64,000 nt of DNA from Anaerolineales bacterium (GCA_015075405.1 JABTUK010000004.1:1178001-1242000), one strand, 5' to 3'; counted from the first letter of the stretch, positions 32,996-41,948 are shown. Numbers and translations are program-made. Notes: generated by a model not told the origin, from the sequence alone.

Positions 32996-34906
32996 ATGTT
33001 GCTGGCAATGGCCAAGGTGCAGATCATTGGCGTAAAACAGCGCCAGGATAAAACGGTTCAAATTCTCCAGCAATTAGGGGCTGTTCAAATTGACCCGTGG
33101 AGCGACCGGCGGAGCGGGCCGCAGCAGCAGTTGACGTTGAGCGACCAGCTTATAAAGCTGCGCGAGCGCCTGGCTTATGCGGCTACCCGAATCGACTCCT
33201 TTCTGACCGTGCTGCCGGTGGTTGAGACCTCCCCCGCCGAGGCTGATACTGACGCCTCGCTCTCTCCTGAGGAACTCCTGGCTGCGGTCGAAGCAGACCT
33301 GGCTGAGATTGGCCCGCAAATCCAAACGCTGGTCACCCGCCAGGATCAACTTGAGCAGCAATTGAGTTCGCTGGTTCGCTACGAGACTACCTTGCGGCAG
33401 TTGCTTCCGGTAACGCCGGTTCTGGTTGATTTGGAACGCTATGCGGTGAGCGCGGTCTGGGTAGAGCAGCGCTACCAGCCGGTGCTGACTGCCTTAAGCC
33501 AACAACTGGACGAACTGACCGGCGGTTTATGCGAAGTTATAACCCGCCAGATCAACCCAGATGTGATCGTAGCGCTGCTTATCTTCCCCAAAAGCCAAAC
33601 TCAGGCCATCAATGAATTGCTGGGACGAGAAAATATTTCCCAGCTACGCCTGCCGCCCAATCTGGCCGGCCAATCACTGGACCAAACGCTGGCCACCATT
33701 CGGCAGCAGCAACAGGCCATTCCCCTGGAATTAGCTACCATCAAAGCGCAGCAAGTAGCCCTGGCCCGCGCCTGGCGTGTCCGGCTACTCACCTGGCAAG
33801 GTTTACTGCGAGATCACCTGGCTGCCCTGGAAGTGCGCCGTCAGTTTGGCCAGACCGAATATACCTTTGTGATTGAAGGTTGGATTCCCGAAACCCGTCT
33901 GGCCGAACTGCAAACGACCCTGGAGAACGAGGTGGGCCAGGAAGTGTTGGTGGTCAAACTGCCGCTGTCGGCTGAAGCGCAAGAGACGGCCCCGGTCATG
34001 TTTCACAATCCGCGGCTGGTCACGCCGTTTGAGTCGCTGTTGGGGCTGCTGTCTCTGCCGCGCTACGGCGAATTGGACCCGACCCCGTTGATGGCCCTTT
34101 TCTTTCCCCTCTTTTTTGGCATGATTCTGGGCGATGTGGCCTATGGCGCGGTCTTGCTGGGTTTGATGCTCTATCTGCGCCGCCGTTTCAAAGATCGCCC
34201 CACCTTACGCGCCCTGGCCGAGGCGCTCAGCCTGGCGGCGGGCTGGAGCATTATTTTTGGCTTTTTGTACGGCGAATTTTTGGGCACGCTGGGCGAAGCG
34301 GTCGGCCTTCACCCAATCTGGTTTGATCGCGGACACAACGCCCCCGCCTTATTTCTGATTACCATTGGCCTGGGGGCAGGGCACGTGGTCTTGGGTTTGT
34401 GTTTGGGTTTGTGGGCCGGTCTGCGACGGCGCAGCCGGCATATCATCGCCGAAAAGTCGGCCATGCTGGTTGCCCTGGCGGCTATCTTTGTGCTGGTCGC
34501 CACTCTGGCCGACTATTTGCCCGACGCCTTTTTCACCCCGGCCATCGCCTTGCTGGTAATCGGCGTGGCCGTGCTTATTTACAGCCTGGGCAAACTGGGC
34601 ATCCTGTTGGGGCCGCTGGAACTGCTGGGACTGGTCGGCAATATTCTATCGTATTTGCGGATTGCGGCGATTGGCCTGTCGTCGGTCTACCTGGCCCAGG
34701 TCGCCAATGAACTGGCCGGTCTGGGGGGCAATTTACTGGTCGGCCTGATTATTGCCGGCTTGTTGCATGCTCTAAACCTGATTCTGGGAACCTTTAGCCC
34801 GACCATTCAATCCTTGCGGTTACATTACGTGGAGTTTTTCAGCAAATTCTACCAGGGCGGAGGCCAGCCCTTCCGCCCGTTTCAACGCTCGCAAATCACA
34901 AGGTAA
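32996..34906 (+). CDS. ntpI: V/A-type ATPase subunit I (a-subunit)
   Basis: 636 residues. The cytoplasmic N-terminal ~340 has two long coiled coils flanking alpha/beta lobes. The C-terminal half has seven to eight membrane helices starting at DPTPLMALFFPLFFGMILGDVAYG, read in two parts, which is the family signature. Later comes GNILSYLRIAAIGLSSVYLA with the conserved half-channel arginine. By family it forms the proton or sodium half-channels against the K ring. RBS GGAAGGAG precedes ATG 32996. Confidence 0.93.
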   Translation: MLLAMAKVQIIGVKQRQDKTVQILQQLGAVQIDPWSDRRSGPQQQLTLSDQLIKLRERLAYAATRIDSFLTVLPVVETSPAEADTDASLSPEELLAAVEADLAEIGPQIQTLVTRQDQLEQQLSSLVRYETTLRQLLPVTPVLVDLERYAVSAVWVEQRYQPVLTALSQQLDELTGGLCEVITRQINPDVIVALLIFPKSQTQAINELLGRENISQLRLPPNLAGQSLDQTLATIRQQQQAIPLELATIKAQQVALARAWRVRLLTWQGLLRDHLAALEVRRQFGQTEYTFVIEGWIPETRLAELQTTLENEVGQEVLVVKLPLSAEAQETAPVMFHNPRLVTPFESLLGLLSLPRYGELDPTPLMALFFPLFFGMILGDVAYGAVLLGLMLYLRRRFKDRPTLRALAEALSLAAGWSIIFGFLYGEFLGTLGEAVGLHPIWFDRGHNAPALFLITIGLGAGHVVLGLCLGLWAGLRRRSRHIIAEKSAMLVALAAIFVLVATLADYLPDAFFTPAIALLVIGVAVLIYSLGKLGILLGPLELLGLVGNILSYLRIAAIGLSSVYLAQVANELAGLGGNLLVGLIIAGLLHALNLILGTFSPTIQSLRLHYVEFFSKFYQGGGQPFRPFQRSQITR

Positions 34907-34927
34907 TCCCGAAAGGAGATCGCTTTT

Positions 34928-35143
34928 ATGGACACAGGTTTAATCGCCATCGGGGCCGGACTCGCGCTGGGGTTGGCCGCCATCGGCACGGGTTACGCTC
35001 AGGGACGCATCGGTTCAGCCGGAGTCGGCGCGATTGCCGAAAAGCCGGAACTGCTCGGCAATATCATTTTGCTGGTCGCCATCCCCGAAACGGTCCTGAT
35101 TCTGGGTTTCGCCGTCGCCGCCATGATTATCCTACTATTGTAG
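34928..35143 (+). CDS. ntpK: V/A-type ATPase subunit K (proteolipid ring)
   Basis: 71 residues, two membrane helices joined by a polar loop (AEKPELLGN). The ion-carrying Glu54 lies in AIPETVLILGFAVAAMI, and Gln25 in GYAQGRIG is present. It closely resembles the mature Thermus-type proteolipid but has no signal peptide. Gln25/Glu54/Thr55 occur in both sodium and proton enzymes, so coupling ion is undecided. The stop is at the edge of a family A element. Confidence 0.93.
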   Translation: MDTGLIAIGAGLALGLAAIGTGYAQGRIGSAGVGAIAEKPELLGNIILLVAIPETVLILGFAVAAMIILLL

Positions 35144-35269
35144 TTACTGCTCAGGCTCATGTCATTTCGAGACCGAAGGTCGAGAAATCTTCGAGGCGCA
35201 ACCTATGAAAGTAAGGTGTCAGGGATTTCTCCCTGCGGTCGAAATGACATGGCTGAGTAGTTACCTATT
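35144..35269. repeat. ATGTCATTTCGA palindromic element, family A copy 3
   Basis: Ends GTTACTGCTCAGGCT and GGCTGAGTAGTTAC enclose CATGTCATTTCGAGACCGA and the complementary right arm. It is inserted between the K and E genes, directly after the K stop codon. Confidence 0.82.
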
Positions 35270-35286
35270 GTAAAGCTTGAGCAGCT

Positions 35287-35910
35287 ATGTCTCTGGAACA
35301 TATTTTGCAGGCTTTAGAAGCTGAGACTGACCAACAAATTGCTGAGATTGAACGGGCTGGTCAGGATGAAATTGAACAGGTCCGGGTTGAGGCTGAGGCT
35401 GAGGCTGAGAAGATACGTCAGAAGCATCTGTCTACCAACCAGATATTGCTTCAGGTTGAGCGCACCCGGCGGCTCAACCGGGCCAAACAGGAAGCCTCGC
35501 AACAGGTGTTGCAGGCTCGTGAAAAACTCATCACCGCAGCTCTGGCTGCTACCAGGCAGCATCTGGCCGCCCTGACCGCTGCTGAAACCTATCCCCCCCT
35601 GTTGCGGCAGTTGACCGAGGAAAGTGTGGCGACGCTGGGTAAAACCCAACCGCTCTGCCTGCATGTGCGAAAAACCGATGTTGAGCTGATGAACCGGATT
35701 GCGCAGGAGTTGGAACTTTCAGCCACAGTGATCGGCGATTTGACAGGCGACTCGTCCGAGCCGAATCCTTGTTTGGGCGGTCTGGCTGTCAGCACGGTGG
35801 ATAACCGCATCAGCTTGACCAACACGCTTGAAGCCAGACTTCAGCGCGTGGCCCAACTTTATCGCGCCCAGATTGCCGAGATCATTTTCGACGGGCGGCA
35901 GGAGGATTAA
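35287..35910 (+). CDS. ntpE: V/A-type ATPase subunit E (peripheral stalk)
   Basis: 207 residues: an N-terminal coiled coil to about residue 95, rich in EAEAEAEK and Gln, and a C-terminal globular domain with GLAVSTVDNRISLTNTLEAR (family: GG...S.DG.I..dnTle.R). Partner of the G/H subunit. Ends five bases before the GTG start of subunit C, with GGAGGA overlapping its last codons. Confidence 0.9.
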   Translation: MSLEHILQALEAETDQQIAEIERAGQDEIEQVRVEAEAEAEKIRQKHLSTNQILLQVERTRRLNRAKQEASQQVLQAREKLITAALAATRQHLAALTAAETYPPLLRQLTEESVATLGKTQPLCLHVRKTDVELMNRIAQELELSATVIGDLTGDSSEPNPCLGGLAVSTVDNRISLTNTLEARLQRVAQLYRAQIAEIIFDGRQED

Positions 35911-35914
35911 GGCT

Positions 35915-37003
35915 GTGACGGGCGAGTATGATTACGGCAACGCTCGCCTGCGGGCGAAGCGCAGCCGCTTGCTCAAGGAGGCCGACTATACCACCTTGCT
36001 GGCTAAAAATAATATCGAAGAGTTTGTTACAGCCTTGGCCGAGACGCCCTACAAAGAGGATGTCGAACTGGCCCTGACCCGGCTGAGCGGCGTTCGCTGC
36101 GTTTTTGAAGCCGTGCGCGCCAACCTGACCCGGACCTTGCGTCAAGTTCATAGTTTTTTTGAGGGCGAACCCCGCCGGTTGATTGAGTTGCTATTTCGCC
36201 GCTGGGACCGGCACAATCTGCTGGCGATTCTGCGGGGCCAAAGTCAAGAGGCCGCGCCGGAGCAGGTTTTGCCGGCCCTGATTCCGGTGGGCCAACTTGA
36301 CGAGGTTTCGCTGCGGGAGTTGGCCCGCCAACCCGGCCTCCGGGCCGTGATCGAGTTGATGACGGTCTGGCAGTTGCCCTATGCCAGGGCGCTGCGCCAG
36401 GTAGAGCCGCGCAGCGGCGCCCGGCCCGATCTCGATCAACTCGAACTGGCTTTGAATCGCTTTCACTTTGCTTCGCTGCGAGAGGCAGTGAGCCAGGGTA
36501 ATGGCAATAAGGCCATCCTGCTTGAACATCTCCAAACTGAAATTGACCGGCTGAACCTGATGACCTGCCTGCGCCTAACCCACCAGCCTGAGTTGATGCC
36601 TTTGATCCAGCAGCGCTATAACACCGCCGACATCCAGCCCTTGTTGATTGAACCCGGCGGGCGGCTGTCCACCCAGCGGTTAGTCGAGTTGGTTTCCCAG
36701 GCAGGCGGGCTGGAAAGCCTGGTGCGCGGCTTGAAGGATACCCGTTATGGACCGGCCCTGGAAACCGCCTGGCAGCGCTATCAAACGGGGACGGGCGAGT
36801 TGTCCATTTTTGAACGGGAGTTGGAACGGTGGCACATCAAACGGCTGGCCCAGTTATTCATCAATCAGCCCTTGAGCATCGCTATCCCGCTGGGTTACAT
36901 GACCTGGAAGGAAAATGAGGTAGCTAATCTGCGCCTTATTGCTCAGGCAGTGGCTTTGGGGTTGAATCGGGAGGAAGTGCGGGCCGAGTTAATTTTGGGG
37001 TAA
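35915..37003 (+). CDS. ntpC: V/A-type ATPase subunit C (d-like)
   Basis: GTG 35915 is chosen because GGAGG lies nine bases upstream and the protein then begins TGEYDYGNARLRAKRSRLL, as in family members. The product has 362 residues, all helical, with the repeated three-domain funnel pattern and the C-terminal YMTWKENEVANLRLIAQAV. It links the rotor stalk (D/F) to the K ring. The longer open frame upstream overlaps the E gene and is not used. Confidence 0.92.
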   Translation: MTGEYDYGNARLRAKRSRLLKEADYTTLLAKNNIEEFVTALAETPYKEDVELALTRLSGVRCVFEAVRANLTRTLRQVHSFFEGEPRRLIELLFRRWDRHNLLAILRGQSQEAAPEQVLPALIPVGQLDEVSLRELARQPGLRAVIELMTVWQLPYARALRQVEPRSGARPDLDQLELALNRFHFASLREAVSQGNGNKAILLEHLQTEIDRLNLMTCLRLTHQPELMPLIQQRYNTADIQPLLIEPGGRLSTQRLVELVSQAGGLESLVRGLKDTRYGPALETAWQRYQTGTGELSIFERELERWHIKRLAQLFINQPLSIAIPLGYMTWKENEVANLRLIAQAVALGLNREEVRAELILG

Positions 37004-37008
37004 TTGTA

Positions 37009-37359
37009 ATGGGACGTTTAATGGTCATCACCACCCCCGACCTGGTTTCAGGCTTTCAGTTGGCCGGGGTAGAAACCTTTGCCGTAGAAGATGTTGAAGC
37101 GGCGGAAGAAATGTTGCAACAACTGCTGACCGGCGGAGAGGCCAGCTTGATCGTCGTGCAACGGGCGCTGTTAGAGGTGATGAATCCCCGGCTGCAGCGC
37201 CAGGCCGAAGCCAGCTACCAGCCGGTGGTCATGGCGATTCCCGGCGGCCTGCCGACCCTGACCAGAGGTGAGCGCCGCCGTCACGTCTCGGCCCTCCTCC
37301 GGCGGGCCATCGGTTTTCAAATTACGTTTGGCGGCGAGCAGTCAGCAGGTAGCAAGTAG
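37009..37359 (+). CDS. ntpG: V/A-type ATPase subunit F
   Basis: 116 residues with the F-subunit fold: MVITTPDLVSGFQLAGVETF, then GGEASLIVVQRALLEVM and PVVMAIPGGLP. RRHVSALLRRAIGFQI is the conserved end. It has six bases of spacing from the C gene. The last residues (EQSAGSK) are encoded by a GTAGCAAGTAGCAG word repeat, so the end of the gene has been extended by repeat DNA. Confidence 0.92.
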   Translation: MGRLMVITTPDLVSGFQLAGVETFAVEDVEAAEEMLQQLLTGGEASLIVVQRALLEVMNPRLQRQAEASYQPVVMAIPGGLPTLTRGERRRHVSALLRRAIGFQITFGGEQSAGSK

Positions 37360-37380
37360 CAGATGTTAATGAAGCTTTCT

Positions 37381-37460
37381 AAATCGCACCCCCTTCGACA
37401 GGCTCAGGACGCAGCTTCGATATGCCCGTCGCTTCGCTCAGGGCTACTCAGGATGCGATT
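37381..37460. repeat. CCCTTCGACAAGCTCAGG-type hairpin (copy 1)
   Basis: AATCGCA...TGCGATT flank CCCCCTTCGACAGGCTCAGG, ACGCAGC and CTCAGG words in inverted order. A relative lies at 60339-60437, and part of the same words at 41797-41820. Non-coding spacer between F and A. Confidence 0.7.
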
Positions 37461-37506
37461 ATAACCGAAAATCATCGTGAGTGGGGCATTAAATCTTAGA
37501 AACATA

Positions 37507-39363
37507 ATGTTAAATTCAAAATCTCAAACGGGCACTATTATTCGCATTGCCGGCCCCGTTGTCGTAGCCCAGGGATTGAGCGGCGTCTGCCTGTACGATG
37601 TGGTCCACGTCGGCCAGATGCGGCTGGTGGGCGAAGTAATCCGCCTGGCCACTGACCTGGCTACCATCCAGGTTTATGAAGATACCGGCGGGCTGCGGGT
37701 GGGTGAGCCGGTGGTCAGCACCGGCGGCCCCTTCACCGTGGAATTGGGGCCGGGGCTGCTCGGCTCGATCTTCGACGGCGTCCAGCGCCCCCTGCCGGTG
37801 CTGCGCCAGCAGCAAGGTGACTTCATCGCCCGCGGTGGGATCGCTCCTGCCCTTGACCGGCAGAAAAAGTGGATTTTTGAACCACGAGTCCAGGTTGGCG
37901 ACCGGGTAGACGAGGGCGATCTGTTGGGCGTCGTGGCCGAAACGCCCCACCTGAAACACCATATTTTGGTTCCGCCCGGCCTTAGCGGGGTGATTGAGGA
38001 GATTTATAGCGGGTCGTATACGGTTGAGCAAACAGTGGCCAGTCTACAGATGGAACGCGAAACGCACCCGTTGACCTTGCTCCAACGCTGGCCGGCCCGC
38101 CAACCCCGCCCCCACCGGGGCAAACTCGATCCCACCGAACCGCTGATCACCGGCCAGCGGGTGGTAGATACATTTTTTCCGGTCAGCAAAGGCGGCACAG
38201 CCATCATCCCCGGCGGTTTTGGCACCGGCAAAACCGTGCTGGAGCAAACCCTGGCCAAGTGGGCCGACGCCGACATCATCGTTTACGTCGGCTGCGGCGA
38301 GCGCGGCAACGAGATGACCGACGTGCTGGAAGAATTTCCCAAATTGGAAGACCCCTATACCGGCGGGGCGCTCATGGAACGCACGATTCTGGTCGCCAAC
38401 ACCTCGAATATGCCGGTTGCGGCCCGCGAAGCCAGCATCTACACCGGCATTGCCATGGCCGAATATTTCCGCGATATGGGCTATGATGTCGCGCTGCTGG
38501 CCGATTCGACCTCGCGCTGGGGTGAGGCCCTGCGCGAGGTCTCCGGCCGGCTGGAAGAAATGCCCGGCGAGGAAGGCTACCCGGCCTATCTGCTCAGCCG
38601 CCTGGCCGAATTTTACGAGCGAGCCGGGCGGGTTGTTTGTCTGGGAAAAGGACCTGAACCAAGCAGAGGGGCAGAGGAGCACACCCCTTCGGGTGCGCCG
38701 AAGGGCGGAGGGAGCAGGGGTGATTTGCTCTCCTCTGCCCCCCTGCCCCCCCGCTCCCCTGCCCGAATTGGCTCAGTCACACTCATCGGGGCGGTTTCAC
38801 CCCCCGGCGGTGATTTCTCCGAGCCGATGACTCAAAATTCGCTACGGGTGACCGGCGCTTTCTGGGGGCTGGATACCGACCTGGCCCGGCGGCGGCACTT
38901 TCCGGCTATCAACTGGATCAACAGCTATTCCCAGTACAAGCTAAACGACTGGTTCAATCAGCAGGTGGCCGAAGAGTGGGCCGGCCAGAGACAGCGCGCC
39001 CGCGCCTTGCTCCAGCGGGAGGCCGAACTGCAGGAAATTGTCCAACTGGTGGGAACAGACGCCCTGGCCGAAATCGAGAAAGGGGACCTGGCCGTGGGCC
39101 GGCTGCTGCGCGAAGATTTCCTTCGGCAGTCAGCCATCGGGGACGACGCCTTTTGCCCGCTGGAGAAAACCTACTGGCTGCTCAAAGTCATCCTGTCCTT
39201 TTACGATTACATCGCCGAAGCGCTCCGGCAGGGCACGCCGTTGGAGCAAGTGCTGGCCCATCCGGCGGTGGATCAAATTGGCCGGATGAAAGAATGGCCG
39301 CCCGATACGGCGGCAAGTCGAGCGCAGGAACTTTTAAAAGCAGTAGACGGTAGACACACTTAA
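37507..39363 (+). CDS. ntpA: V/A-type ATPase catalytic subunit A, with a repeat-derived insertion
   Basis: I start at ATG 37507 (618 residues); a GTG at 37477 is possible and neither has a strong ribosome site. Walker A is GGFGTGKT (236-243), and later come YVGCGERGNEM, LADSTSRWGEALRE and AVSPPGGDFSEP. Between LGKG and ARIGSVTLIGAVSPP, where family members have about six residues, there are about 40, rich in Gly, Pro and Ser (around 380-420), encoded by a palindromic repeat. By family this subunit hydrolyses or makes ATP. The last residues (AVDGRHT) run into a GTAGACGGTAGAC word repeat. Confidence 0.93.
   Translation: MLNSKSQTGTIIRIAGPVVVAQGLSGVCLYDVVHVGQMRLVGEVIRLATDLATIQVYEDTGGLRVGEPVVSTGGPFTVELGPGLLGSIFDGVQRPLPVLRQQQGDFIARGGIAPALDRQKKWIFEPRVQVGDRVDEGDLLGVVAETPHLKHHILVPPGLSGVIEEIYSGSYTVEQTVASLQMERETHPLTLLQRWPARQPRPHRGKLDPTEPLITGQRVVDTFFPVSKGGTAIIPGGFGTGKTVLEQTLAKWADADIIVYVGCGERGNEMTDVLEEFPKLEDPYTGGALMERTILVANTSNMPVAAREASIYTGIAMAEYFRDMGYDVALLADSTSRWGEALREVSGRLEEMPGEEGYPAYLLSRLAEFYERAGRVVCLGKGPEPSRGAEEHTPSGAPKGGGSRGDLLSSAPLPPRSPARIGSVTLIGAVSPPGGDFSEPMTQNSLRVTGAFWGLDTDLARRRHFPAINWINSYSQYKLNDWFNQQVAEEWAGQRQRARALLQREAELQEIVQLVGTDALAEIEKGDLAVGRLLREDFLRQSAIGDDAFCPLEKTYWLLKVILSFYDYIAEALRQGTPLEQVLAHPAVDQIGRMKEWPPDTAASRAQELLKAVDGRHT
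38661..38765. repeat. palindromic repeat inserted in frame in the ATPase A gene
   Basis: GGGGCAGAGGAGCA (38668-38681) pairs with TGCTCTCCTCTGCCCC (38726-38741, two extra bases). Inside is a perfect hairpin, CCCTTCGG (38685-38692) with CCGAAGGG (38698-38705). The length preserves the reading frame. Confidence 0.8.
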
Positions 39364-39419
39364 TACAGCTTTGCCTGAGTCCGTGACGAAATCAAGGCGG
39401 GCAGACACTTCGCAGAAAT

Positions 39420-39513
39420 CATGTCATTCCGACCGCAGGGAGGAATCTTCGCTACCGCTGCCTAAAATGTTATGGCGAGCAAGAAGATTTCTCGCTGGCG
39501 CTCGAAATGACAT
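39420..39513. repeat. ATGTCATTTCGA palindromic element, family A copy 4
   Basis: CATGTCATTCCGACCGCAGG at left and GCGCTCGAAATGACAT at right, with a centre (CTAAAATGTTATGGCGAGC) that is shared almost exactly with the copy at 45314-45408. It lies between A and B. Confidence 0.8.
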
Positions 39514-39631
39514 TTCAGAAACCGGGTATGTCAAATCGTGACGAATTACGCAATCCTGTACTTAGCGGATGGTAAACGGAGAAAAATTCCCCGTCTACCG
39601 TCTACCGTCTACCGTCTACCGATGGAGATGT

Positions 39632-41047
39632 ATGGCTGAACCCAATGTAACCACCCTTCCCCTCTACACCATTGACTACCGCACCCTGTCCTATGCCTCC
39701 GGGCCGCTCCTGTTTGTGGAAAACGTGCATGGGGTTGGCTACGGCGAAATTGTCGAACTGCGCGGCGCAGATGGACAGGTGCGGCGCGGGCAGGTGCTGG
39801 AGATTGACCGGGGCCGGGCGGTGGTGCAGGTTTTTGTCGGCACGCGCGGCCTGGACCTGGAAAAAACTGAGGCCCGTTTCAGCGGCGATGTGGCCCGCAT
39901 GGGCGTGTCGTTGGAGATGCTGGGCCGCACCTTCAATGGCTCCGGCGAACCGATAGACGGCGGCCCGCCGCTCATCCCCGAACTGCGGCTGGACATCAAC
40001 GGCCAGCCGATCAATCCCTGGGCGCGGGATCACCCGGCGGAGTTCATCCAGACCGGCATCTCGACTATTGACGGTCTGAACACCCTGGTGCGCGGCCAAA
40101 AGCTGCCCATCTTCTCCGGTTTTGGCCTGCCCGGCGGCGAGCTGGCGGCCCAAATCGCGGCTCAGGCCCAGGTCAAAACGGGCGAGGAATTTGCCGTTGT
40201 CTTTGCCGCCATCGGCATTCCCTATCACGAAGCGGCGGTTTTTCGACGCAGTTTTGAAGCCAGCAACACCCTGGAGCGTACCGTCCTGTTTCTCAACCTG
40301 GCCAATGACCCGACCATCGAGCGGCTGCTCACCCCACGCGTGGCCCTGACCACCGCCGAGTATCTGGCCTTTCGCCACGACTATCATGTTCTGGCTATCA
40401 TTACGGATATGACCAACTACGCCGAGGCTCTGCGCGAGGTTTCGGCGGCGCGGGAGGAAGTCCCAGGGCGGCGCGGCTACCCCGGCTACCTTTACACCGA
40501 CCTGGCCTCGCTCTACGAGCGGGCGGGCCGGCTCAAAGGTCAAAAAGGTTCGATCACCCAACTGCTCATCCTGACCATGCCCGACGACGACATCACCCAC
40601 CCCATCCCCGACCTGACCGGATACATCACCGAGGGGCAGATTGTGCTCTCGCGCGACCTGCACCGCAAAGGCGTCTACCCGCCCATTGATGTGCTGCCCT
40701 GCCTGTCGCGCTTGATGAACGCCGGCATCGGCCCCGGCAAAACACGGGCCGACCATCGCCAGGTGGCCGATCAACTCTACGCCTTTTACGCCGAAGGCTG
40801 CGATCTGCGCCGGCTGGTGGCCATTGTCGGCGAGACGGCCTTGAGTGAGGAAGACCGCCGCCGCCTGACATTTGCCGAGCAGTTTGAACAAGAGTTTATC
40901 AACCAGGGCCAAACCAATCGCCCCATCGAAGAGACTTTCGCCATCGCCTGGAAACTGCTGCGCTTGCTACCGTCCCGTGAACTGAAACGAATCAAAACAG
41001 AGTTTATAGAGCAATACTATGAGGATACGGTAGACAGTAGACGGTAG
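39632..41047 (+). CDS. ntpB: V/A-type ATPase regulatory subunit B
   Basis: ATG 39632 has GGAGATGT upstream (471 residues). The fold is the non-catalytic alpha/B type, with FSGFGLPGGELAAQIA in place of the Walker A motif, as expected. MGVSLEMLGRTFNGSGEPIDGG, ITDMTNYAEALREVSAAREE and the arginine-finger region YPGYLYTDLASLYERAG are also present. The final residues (EDTVDSRR) are encoded by the first units of a GTAGACGGTAGAC repeat. Confidence 0.94.
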   Translation: MAEPNVTTLPLYTIDYRTLSYASGPLLFVENVHGVGYGEIVELRGADGQVRRGQVLEIDRGRAVVQVFVGTRGLDLEKTEARFSGDVARMGVSLEMLGRTFNGSGEPIDGGPPLIPELRLDINGQPINPWARDHPAEFIQTGISTIDGLNTLVRGQKLPIFSGFGLPGGELAAQIAAQAQVKTGEEFAVVFAAIGIPYHEAAVFRRSFEASNTLERTVLFLNLANDPTIERLLTPRVALTTAEYLAFRHDYHVLAIITDMTNYAEALREVSAAREEVPGRRGYPGYLYTDLASLYERAGRLKGQKGSITQLLILTMPDDDITHPIPDLTGYITEGQIVLSRDLHRKGVYPPIDVLPCLSRLMNAGIGPGKTRADHRQVADQLYAFYAEGCDLRRLVAIVGETALSEEDRRRLTFAEQFEQEFINQGQTNRPIEETFAIAWKLLRLLPSRELKRIKTEFIEQYYEDTVDSRR

Positions 41048-41096
41048 ACAGGGGTTTTTTCCCCGTCTACCGTCTACTGTCTACTGTCTACCTGGC
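41030..41096. repeat. GTAGACGGTAGAC word-repeat hairpin
   Basis: Units of GTAGAC(G/A)G in one direction (41034-41048) are followed by GTCTACCGTCTACTG units in the other, with GGGGTTTTTTCCCC at the centre. It overlaps the end of the B gene. Related CCGTCTACC units at 39589-39620 precede the B gene. Confidence 0.75.
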
Positions 41097-41098
41097 TT

Positions 41099-41734
41099 AT
41101 GGAACAAATTCGGGCGACCCGCGCCCAACTGCTGGCCAAGAAGAAACAGATCCTCCTGGCGCGCCAGGGACGAGACCTGCTGAAACAGAAGCGCAACGCC
41201 TTGCTGAAGGAATTGATGCGCCTGGCTGAACAGGTGGTACGCAGCAGCGATGAGCTAGAGCAGAGCGTCGGCGAGGCAGTGGCGGCGCTGGCCCTGGCCC
41301 AGGCGTTGGATGGACCGGAAGCCGTCCAATCGGCGGCTTTGGCGGCCCGCGGGCAAATTTCGCTGACGGTCAATGTGACCAACATCATGGGCGTTTTGAC
41401 CCCGGTCATTGAGCAAAAGAGCCTGGTTCGGGGACCGCTTGATCGGGGCTACAGCCTGAACAGTGTGTCGAGCCGGGTCGAGGCGGCGGCGGAGGCGTTT
41501 GAGAGCCAGCTTGAACTGATTATCGAACTGGCTTCCAGCGAGATGCGCCTGCGCCGCCTGGCCGAAGAAATTGGCCGCACCACCCGGCGGGTCAATGCCC
41601 TGGAGAATGTGCTCATCCCTCGCCTGGAGTCCCAGCGCAACTACATTCAAATGGTACTGGAGGAGCGCGAGCGGGAAGACCTGTTTCGGCTCAAGCGGGT
41701 CAAGCTAAAATTGGAACGACGCGCCAGAGCTTGA
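41099..41734 (+). CDS. ntpD: V/A-type ATPase subunit D (central stalk)
   Basis: 211 residues, two long antiparallel helices at the ends (EQIRATRAQLLAKKKQILLA and VNALENVLIPRLESQRNYIQ) with the family hallmark RRVNALE. By family it is the rotating axle with F. Last gene of the operon; a family A repeat and a perfect 32-base palindrome follow. Confidence 0.93.
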   Translation: MEQIRATRAQLLAKKKQILLARQGRDLLKQKRNALLKELMRLAEQVVRSSDELEQSVGEAVAALALAQALDGPEAVQSAALAARGQISLTVNVTNIMGVLTPVIEQKSLVRGPLDRGYSLNSVSSRVEAAAEAFESQLELIIELASSEMRLRRLAEEIGRTTRRVNALENVLIPRLESQRNYIQMVLEEREREDLFRLKRVKLKLERRARA

Positions 41735-41789
41735 TTGAACTTGGACCGAGTTGCATAGATTCGTCATGATTTAACGTGCCTGGTTCCAG

Positions 41790-41907
41790 CATGTCATCCT
41801 TCGGCTTCGCTCAGGACAGGTTTCGAGCGCCAGCGAGAAATCTGTGTCCTTGCCTAAAAGTTGAGCCAACGGTAAAGAAGATTCCTCTCTCCGGTCGGAA
41901 TGACATG
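41790..41907. repeat. ATGTCATTTCGA palindromic element, family A copy 5 (divergent)
   Basis: CATGTCATCCTTCGGCTTCG at left and CGGTCGGAATGACATG at right. Inside are CGAGCGCCAGCGAGAAATC and GAAGATTCCTC. It carries CTTCGGCTTCGCTCAGGAC words related to the 37381 and 60339 hairpins, so it looks like a hybrid of two families. Confidence 0.7.
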
Positions 41908-41948
41908 ACGTTTTCAGGGGTATTAGCGAATTTTTGCCGGTTAGATGA

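Noticed and set aside
34928..35143. Assigning sodium specificity to the K subunit from Gln25 and Glu54-Thr55
   Set aside because: The same residues occur in proton-type Thermus proteolipids, so the ion cannot be decided.
39602..40912. 436-residue open frame antisense to the V-ATPase B gene
   Set aside because: Shadow of a well-supported gene; composition is typical of antisense translation and no domain is seen.
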